The position numbers were made by a program, and so were the translations under genes. The notes beneath the pieces were generated by a model that was not told the DNA's origin, ran no database searches, and was given only the letters and a program-made list of their open reading frames with translations. From Artocarpus heterophyllus (taxonomy: Eukaryota > Streptophyta > Magnoliopsida > Rosales > Moraceae): 64,000 nt of DNA. Positions 12,484 through 24,294 of the stretch are shown here, piece after piece. Numbering within the stretch: position 1 is the stretch's first letter; every line of letters begins with the position of its first letter. The stretch covers positions 10,689,770 to 10,753,769 of the forward strand of contig CM046333.1 of NCBI GenBank assembly GCA_025403435.1, written 5' to 3'.

Positions 12484-13038
12484 TGTTGCCGGTAATCTTG
12501 CGGCCCATGTTGAGAAAAGCCCAATAAAGGCCCACGTCTTAGAAGGGATCTAAATAGAGGATGAATTGATGGTGTCTTCCTAGGTATTGAGGTATCTTTG
12601 GAAAGGCAGGAATCACTGAGCCCAAAGGCGCATATTTGAATTACAAATATAGTAAATCAAATCCCCATCAAATTAGAAATTAGCATGATCCTTGCAACAA
12701 TTATGGAAGGTTAAATACGAGGAAAATGAGAATAAAATCAAGAAAGGGATATTCTTGATTTTGCATTTAAATTATTATAATTGTATCATTTTATATGTGA
12801 ATTTATAAGTTTAAATAGGGGTGGAAGACTCTAGAAAAGGGACTTCTTCTATTTTGGCCTTCTCACACTTGTGTATTCAAAAAAATAAAATAAAAAAAGA
12901 AAAAAAAAACCTTAAAGTGAACATGGCTCACGTTGAGTGAACCACTATAATTCCTCGTATTCTTTATTTTCTACATGCTTTTATTTCTTTTGTTTGCATC
13001 AATCATCGTGTTTGATTCCTCTAAATTCACCATCAACA
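12484..13038. mobile_element. Solo LTR, 555 bp, with target-site duplication
   Basis: The segment begins TGTTG and ends CAACA, inverted ends typical of LTRs, and is flanked on both sides by CCACC (12479-12483 and 13039-13043). Inside are a TTTAAATAGGGG TATA-like block (about 12810) and a downstream A-rich stretch, as in plant LTR promoters. No internal region, primer site or second LTR follows, so this is a solo LTR left by LTR-LTR recombination. It sits between two blocks of TCTCTAC-rich sequence and may have inserted into that array. Confidence 0.8.
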
Positions 13039-13043
13039 CCACC

Positions 13044-13400
13044 AAAAGCCAAAATAATCACGTGAAAGAGCTCCATTAAGCTCTACCATAATTTCCAAAA
13101 AAATCTCTACTGCCCCTCTGAGTTTTTTATTGCTTTCACAATATAGAGATAATGAAACTAAAAAAATGAATAAAATATGTAAAAAAATTAAATTACTCAA
13201 GACCAACTATCAACGAAGTTTTGTTGCATCTTTCACAGTGGAATCATACTATTCTTATAAGTTACTTTTGTTTTTAAAGTAAAATCTCTACTTTTGTTTT
13301 CATAATTTATCTCTATCGAAAGCAATAGGTCTTTACTTTATCATATCTCTACTATACAGTAGTGATCTCTACTACTAATAATAGAGATCACAACATCATT
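13044..13400. repeat. Degenerate continuation of the TCTCTAC-rich repeat
   Basis: TCTCTACTG, ATCTCTACT, TCTCTACTATACAGTAG and TCTCTACTACTAATAATAGAGA recur here, echoing the palindromic blocks of the array at 10769-12115. The longer unit structure is not recognisable. Confidence 0.5.
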
Positions 13401-14877
13401 TTCAACCTCCGATTTGAAGCTTTAAAATCCTAAATTTGATCTTCAAAATGCAAAAAGTGCTTGACTTTTTTTTTTTTTTGAAATAACGAAAAGTGAAAAA
13501 AAAAAAAACCCTAAATGGCCATGTTTAAACAAAACTTTAAGTAAAAAAACCCTCTTGCCTGCCCGCGGTCCCCCCATACACTTCTGCCTTTTGCTTCTTT
13601 TTATTTTTTATTTTTTGCTTGTTTGTTTGTTTTTAATTTTTATTGGAGATTTTAATTTTAATATTTAATAATTAATAGAGGGGTAATGTTAGGCACTTAT
13701 ATAAAATTCATTAAATTAGGGATATGGAGCAAAAAGTTGTAAGCTTTAAAGGTATGAAACTAAAGCTCCTAAGTTTTAAAGGTATATAACTAAAGCACTC
13801 CCTCTCATTCCCAGCCACGTCTCTCTCCTCTACGGCCATATTCCTCTCTCTCTCACTCTCCAGTTCCCAAACGTCTTCGTCACCCCCGATCGATCCGCGA
13901 CGACACAAATGCTCTGAAATGTTGCATCTCCTGCAACTTCGTAACGTTCCTTCCTCGTCATTGATCCATGAGATGCTGATGATGTCGCCGCCCAGAAAAC
14001 CATCCAGACGCCATGGCCAGATAACAAGCATCACGACGAATTCAGATTTGGACGGAGTTGTCACGACGTCGCGTTGTTGTGCGACCAAATTGGAGACTAG
14101 ATCTCCACACTCGCCACTGCCACTGCCACGCCTTCTGACCTCCGCGATCTCCATCTCCTCTGTGCAATTTTTTTCCACACAATTCCACAGCATTCTGTTC
14201 TCTCCTCCACTACAGTGAGAATGCAGATCTGATTTCTCTTCTCTAAGCCTCCGCTTGTTCTCTCCTCCGGTGCCAACGCCGCCTATGGTCGGAGCGATTT
14301 GGCTTCTCAAGTTTTCGTAGATTCATGCACAGTGTCGCATCTCTCCATTACCGTGTTTTCGATTTCATGAAACATAATTTAAATTTCATGTATTTTTCTG
14401 TGATTTTTGTGCATTTTAGTGATTTCTCTTTATTTGAGGCGGGTGCGAATACTGGTGGTAACCACGACGATATCCACAATGGATATTAGATACTAGATGG
14501 TACATGCGATGGATATAAGGATACATTTGAAATACCAATATAATATGATGATGGACCGTGATATTCTCTATAAATATTTTTTCGTCCGGCATAAATTAAT
14601 CTAACTCCTCCCCAAATGCATGCCTTTGGTAGAACGACATGGTTTCCGACTTCGACACATAAAAGAGCAGTCATTGGCTTATTATTAGCCATCCAAACGA
14701 CGTCGTATACTAAAACCCTTTCATTTGATTGGGACGTGCTTGGCACGGAACAGAGTCGTTCGTGGGCAACAACAATCAAAGAGACCAACTATATGATCTC
14801 ATCAGCGGTGAGCGGTCAATGATAGACACAGCCACAAATAGAGATCCTAATACGAGCATTGTGAAAAAATTGTACTT
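13401..14877. other. Unassigned region with overlapping open frames on both strands
   Basis: A 199-codon frame on the minus strand (14310 to 13711) overlaps a 99-codon frame on the plus strand (13919-14218). Neither shows a domain, and the minus product is low in complexity, rich in R, G and E, with a repeated IPLKL near its end. The DNA is less AT-rich than its surroundings. It could be a decayed gene start or transposon piece just upstream of the DCL2 relic; nothing supports a function. Confidence 0.3.
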
Positions 14878-14879
14878 CT

Positions 14880-17800
14880 GAAGTAAACAATTCTCATTTT
14901 GTTGATGCCACCGGAACTTCAATAACTGTAGATTCCAGTGTCAGTCTCATACATCGGTATTGCGATTGTCTTCCTGGTGACAAGTATGGATTACTTTCCC
15001 CATTAATCACTTTTTTCTCAAACAAGCCGACAATTGTTTTTTCCCCTTATTTCTTTTTCTCTCGGTTATGTTGTAATTAGATACTTCACCGCGAAGCCAA
15101 CTTTTCATTTCTCGAATCTTGGAGAAAGGTCTTACGAGTGTACATTAACATTACCTCCTAACGTGGCTTTTGAAACGTTAGTTGGTCCTGTAAGTTCAAG
15201 TGCTCAGTTATCAAAGCAGCGGGTATGCTTAGAAGAATGCAAGAAATTACATCAGATGGGGGCTCTAGATGATCATCTTCTCCCATCTTATGAAGAGTCT
15301 TCAGAAAGATATCTCAATGCAAAACGCAAAGAAGCAGCTTCAGGTGCAGGTGATTTAGACAACACAAATCTGTTGTCTTCGTTTATATTTACACTACTTT
15401 CTATGTGCAGGTTCATTGTACTTTTATTTTATTTTAAAAAATACATATTTTTGGTGTTCGACGGAACGACGAGAAGGAAGGAATTACACGGGACAACTTG
15501 TATTCGTGCACTATCTGGAACTTGGGGAGAATAGCCTGATGCTGTTTTTCATGCTTATAAGTTTGAGTTTTCATGCAGTAATGAAAGTGAGATCTTTTCT
15601 GGATTTGTTCTTCTAAGTGAGCCAAAACTTGATGATGACATAGCGAATCTTGAATTGATACTCTCCTTGGTTTCTAAGACAGTTAAGACTTCTGTTTCTT
15701 ATTATGGACAAGTGCATTTGGATGCAGAACAGGTAAAACATAAATTTCTGAAGTCAAATTTTGTTCCTTACTATTATTTGATTATGCGATTGTACTACTT
15801 TACCGATTTTTTGTCTTTACCTCGTTGACAGATGAAGAAAGCCAAATGCTTTCAGGAATTCTTGTTTAATGGATTATATGGGGAGCTATTTATTGGATCA
15901 AAATCAACCAAAAAAGAGAGAGAATTTTTACTCCAGAATGAGAAGAGAATGTTATGGAGCCCATCATACATGTACTTGCTTCTTCCACTTGAATCCTTAA
16001 ATGATCCAAGTAATAAATCTTTGAATATGGATTGGGGAGGGATGGATTCTTGTTTTTCTGTGGTAGAAATGATGAAGAAAATTTCTTCGCTGGGTCACCA
16101 GCGTTGTAATGGCGACACGGAAAATGTTTCATCTTCTAGGATCTGACCATCTGAGAGTGAATTTACGGGTGAAAACATAGTTTACTTTGCTACTAGTTCT
16201 TTTGATACTTCAAATCTCGATGAAACAGTAGTATTGGCTATTCACACCAGGAAAATATACTCTATAGTTGAAGTGGTGAGCAACTCGTCTGCTGAAAGCC
16301 CATTTGAGTTTATTGACAAGGCTTCTTCACAATATGCTAACTATGCTGAGTACTTTAAGGAAAAGTAAGTGGTCTTATAAACTGTCGGTCATTTTTATTG
16401 TTAATTCGTATTTTTATGTTAAGTAATGATAGTCCTGACCAGGTATGGGATCGTGCTAATTTATCCGAATCAACCATTGTTGCGGTTAAAGCAAAGTCAT
16501 AATGCTCACAACCTTCTGGTGGACTTCAACGATGAAGGTTTGTTAAGTTGCAAGCTTGAGTCTTGTATAATAAAAAAGGATTTTTTAGAACATCCTTCAA
16601 TTACATAGCTTTTGAAAAATGTATAGTTACAGAATTTGATTTCTGTATGTAACTTAGAAGAGTAGACATTATGAAATGGCTGATCTAATAATAGATCAGC
16701 TATATCATTTATCATAAATTCTCGCTGATTTCTGAACATTTTGTTTAACTGGCAGGTGGTACGGGCAAGGCAGGTAGTAAGCCACAAATACACGTTCATA
16801 TGCCACCAGAGCTTTTTAATGACTAGAGATGTGCCTAGAGGCGTTATAAAATCGCTGTATTTACTACCATCATTGCTGCACCGTTTGGAATCGCTGATGT
16901 TAGCCAGCCAACTTAGAGAAGAGATTAATTGTGATCTTCAGATATCATGCTCCTTGGTAATATATATACATCTAAGTTTTATTATTCATCACTTGTCTGA
17001 TTTTTAGTAAACCCTGAATTTCTGGTGTTAATCTAACTAATATTTTTTGGTGATTGAATTTTAGAAGCACTTACATCACTCAGACGTTGTGGAAGTTTTT
17101 CCATGGAGCGTTTGGAGTTGCTTGGTGATTTTGTCTTAAAGTATGTTATGAGTTGCCATCTCCTTCTTAAATATCCCAAAAAACACGAAGGACGGCTATC
17201 AGGGCGACGGTCTTCTGCTGTTTGTAATGCGAATCTGCATAAACTGGGAACAGATCGAAAATTACAAGTATTTTACCTTGTCTCTGTTATTTATGTCTTT
17301 GATGCTGTTCTCCTGTTGTTTGGATTTTAATTTGACTTTTCTTTTCTTAGGGGCATGTACGTCATGGTGCATTTGATCCACATCGCTGGACTGCACCAGG
17401 GCAATATACTTTACGTCCAGTTCCGCGTAAATGCGGAGTGGATACTTTAGAAGTACCGCTTGAAAGCAAATTCCAAACTGAAGACCCGAAAATTGTTGTC
17501 GGAAAGAGCTGCGATAAAGGTCATAGATGGATATGTTCAAAAACTATAGCTGATTGCGTGGAAGCCCTTGTAGGTGAGTACTATGTTGGTAGTGGACTGG
17601 CTGCTGCAATTTATGTGATGAAGTGGCTCGGTATGGATGCCGAGCTTGAGCCTTCATTAGTCATTGAAGCAATTTCCATTGCCTCTCTCTGAACATACGT
17701 CCCAAAAGCCGATGAGATTGGAACCTTGGAGTCGAAGCTCAGGTATGAGTTTTCGACCAAAGGTCTTTTACAGGAAGCCGTAACGCATCCAACTGACCAA

Positions 17801-19700
17801 GAAGTCAGCCTCGGATATTGTTACCAGGTAGGTTTAGGATATGCCTGATTTTACAAGGAATTATAGGACTTGTTAAGTGAGAGTTCCATATTTCTATCTT
17901 TTGACATCTTGAACTTTTCAGAGGCTTAAGTTTCTCAGTGATTCAGTGCTCGACCTAGTTATAACACGCTACCTTTATGAGACCTATAAAGATATTGACC
18001 TGGGGGAGTCGACTGACTTGCGATCGGCTTCGGTTAGTGATGAAAATGTTGCTCAAACCACTGTGAGACGAGACCTTCAACCACATCTCCTACATTGCTC
18101 GGGCACAGAATGTGAAGTCCTTTTCCGAACCTGAGAACTCAATTAGATCACTTCAAGTTGCCAAAGGTCCTAAGGCAAGTGTTTTTTCAATCTTTATTTT
18201 ATATTTTCTGTTTGCAATTTTAGTTGATGGAAACGTGGTTGATTTTTTTCGAACTTATTGTATCCCTTCAGGCCCTAGGAGACATGGTAGAAAGTATTGC
18301 TGGCGCGGTGTTAATTGATACCCATCTCAATCTTGATGAAGTTTGGAGAATATATGAACCCTTGCTATCTCCAATTGTAACCCCAGATAAACTTGAGTTG
18401 CCACCTCTGTGCGAATTGACCGAGTTGTGCGACTCTCTTGGGCATTTCATTAAAGAAAAATGCACGAAGAAGGGCGAAACGGTGCATGCGGAGCTTACAT
18501 TACAGCTGAAAGATGTGCTCGAGTGGCGAAGGGCATGACCGTGCCAGAAAAACCGCAAGAGGAGAAGCGGCTCGTTGTTTGTTGAAGGAATTGGAGGTTT
18601 CTGTACTTCCTGCTTTCTTTTGTGAACGCAAAAATGTTACTTTTCTCATGTATCATATAACTTTTATGCCTTTAAAAGCAGTGATCTTATCACCATACGA
18701 TAGTAAACCATTGAAAGGTTTATGAAAGATGAAAACTTGCGTTTGGTTCATATGTTTGAACCACAATTCAAACTTTTTTTAACTGTTTTCTCTTACAAAA
18801 TTTTTAACATTCAATTAAAACTTTCTATTTAATCTATGAACCAAAAACACTTTTATACTAATACACTTGTGAATTGTGATATTGCAGGCCAGAGGTATTT
18901 CATACTCTTGGAGCTCCAACAAGAGAAGCATAGTGTTGGTGGCGACGGTGATTCATCTTCTTTAGACATGAACATTAATTTACGAAACGAAATAGTTGAC
19001 GAAGGTTCAACAGATGCGCTGAGCCATAAGAAGCATAAAACGACTGAAAGCAAATCGGTCATAGTGTTGACTAGAGTTCCTATGGATACCAGCTGGTATT
19101 CTGAGAAACCCAGTTCTCCTAACAGTGATACCGCGGGTTTGCACCATCTATCCAATCGACTTTGTTTTTTAATGATTGTGCTATGTCACAAGTTTTCTTC
19201 TATTTCTTTTCAGTTGATGAGTTCGATGTTTTATTTATTTATCTATTTTTGTTGCAGCTATTTCGTCAATCAACTTGAAGAAAGGAGGTCCTCGGACAAT
19301 GCTTTTTGAGCTTTGCAAGAAGCAACAGTGGCCGACGCCAACCTTCGACTCAACGGAAACTAAATCAAGGTGAAACGAGCAACAAAACTGTAGCTTTTTT
19401 TTTTTTTTTTTCTTTGAAACTGCTTCAAATCAGTCTTCTTTCTTTCCAACTTTTGTCCAAATTGACGTATCTATTTCTTTTTTACTCCAACAGAACCCCG
19501 GTTGAACTTGGCAAGGCTCCGAAAGAAGAAAAGGCTTTAAAAGTTTTGTATCAAGTGTTGTTTTGTACATACCCAACCTGGGCAATTTTGAATGCACTGG
19601 AGATGCCAGAGCTGACAAGAAGAGTTCACTCGACTCTGCAGCACTGGTCTTGCTTTACGACCTCCAACGGCGGGGAAATTTCGTCATCGGTGGGTCATGA
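14880..19700 (+). pseudogene. DCL2: DICER-LIKE 2 relic, 5'-truncated and multiply broken
   Basis: Exon-sized blocks translate into the C-terminal two thirds of plant DCL2: end of the Dicer dimerisation domain (about 14880-14983 and 15081-15349), linker and PAZ region (15474-15732, 15832-16364, 16443-16537, 16756-16956), RNase IIIa (about 17068-17267 and 17351-17689), RNase IIIb (17693-17827, 17922-18174, 18272 on), dsRNA-binding part (to 18596; 18888-19136) and the C-terminal dsRBD (19258-19369, 19494-19700). The helicase half is absent. Lesions: in-frame stops at 15532-15534, 16144-16146 and 17690-17692; frameshifts near 16820, 18085, 18510 and 19570; and a lost acceptor before 15474 (CG where AG is expected). 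In RNase IIIb, ERLEFLGD of the family reads QRLKFLSD. Working DCL2 makes 22-nt siRNAs in antiviral silencing; this copy cannot. Introns are kept, so it arose by DNA duplication, not retrocopying. Confidence 0.9.
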
Positions 19701-19976
19701 CAGGTTTTCCTGTATTATGTTCCATTAATTATGTTATGCTCTAAACAGGCAATTCCTTGTTGACATTTGAGCTCTGTAGGCAATATGCATGTGTAGAATT
19801 CTGATATCATTTTAATGCAACACATTCTAGCCGAATCTCTTACCATTCTACAAGAATTTTCATTTCGGTAACTTTGAGTCAACTTTCTCTATATAATTTC
19901 CGTAGGCTTTCTTGGTAAGGACGTAATAGCTGGAACTTTCTTTTGAGTTTAAAAGACGTCAAGAACTGCAAGGTAC
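19701..19976. other. 3' flank of the DCL2 relic
   Basis: No coding frame or repeat boundary is recognised here. It may include old 3' UTR. Confidence 0.4.
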
Positions 19977-20134
19977 GGGCCTTGTTCGGTTATGTTTTCA
20001 AAATTTTTAAAAATATTTTTACACGTTTTTTAAAATAAAAATTTTAAAAACTCTAAATACAATTCTTAAAAAATTATTATTTTTTGAAACAAAACCATTT
20101 TCATTTATTTTAAAAACAATACCAAACGACCTCA
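19977..20134. mobile_element. MITE family B copy
   Basis: About 160 bases begin GGGCCTTGTTCGG and end ACCAAACGACCTC, imperfectly inverted ends. The interior (CAAAATTTTTAAAAATATTTTTACAC and further) closely matches a second copy at 56165-56322. It is non-coding. Termini of the GGCCTCGTTTG type suggest a hAT-like origin, which is inference. Confidence 0.6.
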
Positions 20135-20334
20135 TGATGTCGTTATCAAATTATAGAAACGACGTGTCGTTTGTGTTTTCTTTTTTGGGATATTATTTGT
20201 CCATAAATTATGACACTGAGAAGGGAATATAAAAGATAAACCGTTTTCCACGTTTAGATTGCATTAGAACCATGGTATCTTTTTTCTAAATTTTATCGAC
20301 AGCTATTGTTTTGTATAAATTTAATCGTATTTAT

Positions 20335-20486
20335 AGTGTTTGGTATAGTGGCTAAGACCGTTAATTAGAACTGTAATATTGTAACATGTAAAAATTTTAC
20401 GCAAATTTTTTTTTTTACTGTAATATATAAAAGCTTTGTACTTTTTTTAACTGAAAAATTGATTTTAATCAACTTTACCAAACAGG
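20335..20486. mobile_element. MITE family A copy
   Basis: It runs from AGTGTTTGGTATAGTGG to CTTTACCAAACAGG (imperfect inverted ends) and holds the family core ACTGTAATATATAAAAGCTTT. It is non-coding and about 150 bases long. Compare 47311-47482. Confidence 0.6.
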
Positions 20487-21123
20487 AACAAACAACAAAA
20501 ACTTTATCGTACTCATTAAGAGTATTCCGTCGTTTGAACGAAGAAACAGAGGATGTTTGTCATCAAAGGTTTACTGCACTCCGTTGTAAAAATACAAAAA
20601 CAAAAACATCTCTTTTGGCAATAAAAAATAAAAAGATGTTTAATAACGTTCCGTAAATCCAATTGTGTATATCATTTACAGAGGACCCAAAACTGCAACA
20701 AGCGGGAAGGCACTTCAATTGGGGACTATTTGAGTGTCCCAAATGACACATAATCTATCATATTATGACACGTTATTTTAAAAGTTTAAAATAATATTTA
20801 GTTGACTTTTACTTGTTTTTCATTAAATGATGTATCATAAAATGATTGATTGGATACCATTCGAAATACCAAAAATTGGACAGATGGGAGCCACTTGTCA
20901 GTTCACAAGCTCTTGACTTCAAAAAAAACAAAGAGGAGAAAAAAAGAAGCTGCGCCACATTTAAGCCAAATGTGCACGCCAAACACAACAGACAAATCTA
21001 ATGCATACTTTGGATAACACGAGAGAACATTGATGTTCTTGAATCTTGCTCGACGGTGAACAGTGAATTATATGCCCCACATTGTCTCCAAGAGGGAAGT
21101 CATCCGATGCCGATAAGGAGATC
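20487..21123. other. Intergenic DNA and 3' flank of the BRCT gene
   Basis: No domain-bearing frame is present. The right end should contain the 3' UTR of the minus-strand BRCT gene that stops at 21124. Confidence 0.5.
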
Positions 21124-24100
21124 TCATGCTCTGATCAACAGCTCATAAACATTACTGTTATTGTCCCCGCTAACACGCTTCAACATCTCGAAACTCCTAC
21201 GACTTCCCAAAAATTCTATCCGTTTGAAGATCACATGACTGCGATCCGCTGTTTCTCTGCTGGAGTAGACCGATCGGAGCCTGTCAGCGTGCTTCGAGTC
21301 GGTGTGGATTGCAGCCTCTATTTCATGAACTGACATGTTTTCCTGCAAAGAGACAACATGTCCACATTCCCACGAAGAGGATAGAGAATTCACTAGTAAT
21401 TATTTCCAGACCCAGCTACTACTTTCAAAACTCATTATACATCAGAAAGATTTTCTTGTTTGAACACATTAATACTAGAAGGAAACATATTTGTACCTGA
21501 TAAAATGCATATATGTGATCCAACACCTGCAAGCACGTAAAGCCGCCATCACTGAAAAATGTTCTTGAAGACGGCCCCATCTCAGCAAATCGGTCAACAG
21601 GAAACAGTATGGTAATAAAATGGTTCTTGAATATCACTTCCGATTTCTCACTGCAAACAAGTACATAAAGAAATAAATGCCATGAGATAATGCGTTGCCT
21701 ACTGGAAGAAGAACAGCATTATTTGGAAACTTTACTACAGGAAGGAAGAGATAGAGAGAGGAGAACCTTTCTGTAAGCGGCCGCGTTAAGTTTGCAAATG
21801 AACCTTCTGAATCTTTGGCGTCACCTTTTACATCAAAAAATTGAGGCGTATGATGTTCGCTAGTACCTTTGCTACTAAAAGAGTCTGTGTAAATAGCAGC
21901 AGTAGAAGTTGGCTCAGAGATTGACCAGCAAATTGAATCCAGAAGGCTGGTCGGAGTTATGGGACGCATTGGCGTTTGACAGGTCTGAAAGAGGGGTGTA
22001 AAAATTATTGCTTATCAACATGTCTAATACATTCTATCTGTGCAATTTACATTGTTGATGAAGCGCAGTCCAATTACTGCAGACCTGCATGCGACGACCA
22101 CGACGATTTCTGGCTCCAATTTTTGCAGCATTGGCAATCCGTTGCCTTTCTTCATAGTTAGATTTACTTCTAAAACTTGGAGCATCTCCAGGGATATTTC
22201 TCGTTTTTGACACCTGATGAGTAAATAGAATGCTATCATCATGAAGTAATAGATGTAAAGATACAATAGTACCAACCACAGGAATGATTACAAGCAAATA
22301 ACTACAATAATAACTACAGAAATAGCTTAAAATACCGGAAGGGTTTGCTACAAAAGGCATTCAAGCAAACCATTTCCAGATCTCAGTACAAAGGGGAAAA
22401 AAAGGTCATATTTACACCAGACTCTTATTGCAAGAAAATAACAGAAAAGTAGATAATCTATTCTGGACAGTAGATGAACGAAAAATACCTCCTCCGCTTC
22501 CCCTACAATTCCACTATGGAAATCTTCAAGCATTAAATTGACCTGCCTGGCCAAATCAACCGACATATGCACAAGCCTTTGCACATACTTCTCCTTGGCT
22601 GTTTTCAGGACCCATAGCGGCTGAAAATACCATTGTCAAATGAACCTCAATATATGAAAAAAGTATATCTGTCTCTAATATCTAACATATACATGTGTGT
22701 TTCAGTTTTCAGGCAATGTCATAATATGACAAAAATACACAGAAATCCTTTAAAAAGGCCAAAGCATTATTAGCAGGAAATTCAGTCGGACAGAGCATAG
22801 ATCATTTCATGCAACTTAAAGGTCTACTTTCTCAATAAAACTAGAAATACAAAGTGCATATTTTTGTAAAGATAGAAATATCATGCTGAAGCACTCACCG
22901 TAACAAGATTGCTACTGTGGCCAAGATATCTCCGTATTGATGATCCTTCACATACAACATGGCTGGCATGGCAACCAACAAACCACTTATCTACGAACGT
23001 GGCACCTTCTCTACTAGCTGCCTCGATAACCTACCATACAATTCAAATGATTTCAGGAGATGCTCCCGGAATCTGAACGGTGCTAATTTAACCAAACAGG
23101 GATCATTGCCATATCAACATATGTAAACCCACGACATCGAAAAGAAAAGACAGAAAAGTAAACAACTTCTCTCCCAGGATGTTCAGCTTTACCTTATTCC
23201 TAAGTTCAGCTGAAATATCCAAGTCAACATACATAGAGTGACCAGATAGAGTAGAATCATAACTTCTATCAGATTGTTTCCCAGGAAACCGTCCATGTAT
23301 CTCTTCCGCCGTGTCAGACTGCTTGGTACCGGGAACTCCAACTGGAAGGCAAGAGTTTTCGGCACCAGAAAACCCGGTAAGTCTGTTTAAGTCATCCAAA
23401 GGCATAGCATTTTCTCCAAAGCTCTTGACGCTATAACGCGATTCACTAAGCCTAGCTGCAATAGAACAAAGCAATACAAAATCAATAGATCCCAACATCT
23501 TCAAAATCGGCGACAAAAATAAAACGTAGTTCTCTCTTTACCATTTTTCCTCACGCTATCTACAAACCATCCAAGCGTAACAATGAAGAGACCGTTTCTT
23601 GCTCCATGCTTCAAAGCATGCTCAAACTTTCGCCCACCGAGATTGTAACACTCGTTAAGGAGTTCTTTCAACCCTCTTTATGAATAAAAACAACTTGCAA
23701 AATAATATATCTTCTTTTACCCAGATAAGTAAAAGAAGCTAAAACAAAAAGGATATTTGAACCACCAAATGGGTACATTGTGGATGTAAATTAGGGCTAT
23801 ACTGGCCACCTAATCTCTCTGTCGCCTCCATAACTTGTTTCCTTGCTTCTGCAAAAACAAACATAAACAAATGATGACAATACATATTTTTGTTGACCAT
23901 ATACAAAATCGATTCTTTTGTAACTGCGCTTCATAAACTATTCAAATCACAAACTAAGCAATCAGAATATCATACAATATCATAACTTCCAAGTGATAAT
24001 TCTAAGGAAAAAAAAAAAACCTCAAATTTATCACTTGCCAAATATCACCAATTTGAAAAAGGTCGAACCTTTGGAAAGACCAGTGACGCAGATGACAAGG

Positions 24101-24294
24101 CCAAGAAAGGGCGCCGCGCCGGAGCGGACGGCGACGGCCGACCGGTGGGAGGCGATGGAGGAAGAAGAAGCAGCGGGAGACATCAGCTCAACTGGTTGCA
24201 GTCCTTTGAACGAATTCAATGGCGGCGAAATCCCAACCAACAGCCGAGAACATCCTTTGCTCTTGATCACTTCCACCACTCCAACACCACCCAT
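21124..24294 (-). CDS. BRCT-domain protein of DNA-repair type, ten exons
   Basis: On the minus strand the exons are 24294-24069, 23848-23757, 23644-23542, 23455-23193, 23030-22899, 22620-22489, 22213-22085, 21984-21767, 21650-21497 and 21342-21124. They join in phase without a stop into 555 residues. The start chosen is MGGVGVVEVI; an ATG further up in frame lies in T-rich leader. BRCT domain 1 spans about 64-155 (VICVTGLSK start, G-W-F near the end) and domain 2 about 213-292 (P-L-W-V-L). A basic patch RNRRGRR lies near 350; the C-terminal third has no domain I know. BRCT pairs bind phosphorylated partners in the DNA-damage response, in the nucleus. From memory the Arabidopsis counterpart is At2g26270, annotated as a BRCT DNA-repair protein, which fits the neighbouring genes; the exact function is unknown to me. 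Intron 2 is AT-AC; the other eight introns are GT-AG. Confidence 0.88.
23645..23756 (-). other. U12-type (minor spliceosome) AT-AC intron
   Basis: Between exons 2 and 3 of the BRCT gene, no GT-AG pair keeps both frame and the family sequence. An intron starting ATATCCTTTTT (23756 downward) and ending GTTAC (23645) does, joining ...HLVVQ to NLGGRKFEHAL in phase 0. The 5' site matches the U12 consensus (A/G)TATCCTTT. A branch-site match TCCTTAAC lies at 23661-23654, about 10 bases before the AC end, as U12 introns require. Size is 112 bases. Confidence 0.9.

Noticed and set aside
23757..23848. GT-AG alternatives for the second intron of the BRCT gene (donors GTACCC at 23776 or GTGGTT at 23765)
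   Set aside because: They either break the frame or delete the conserved THLVVQ of the BRCT fold, while the AT-AC solution keeps both and has a U12 branch site.
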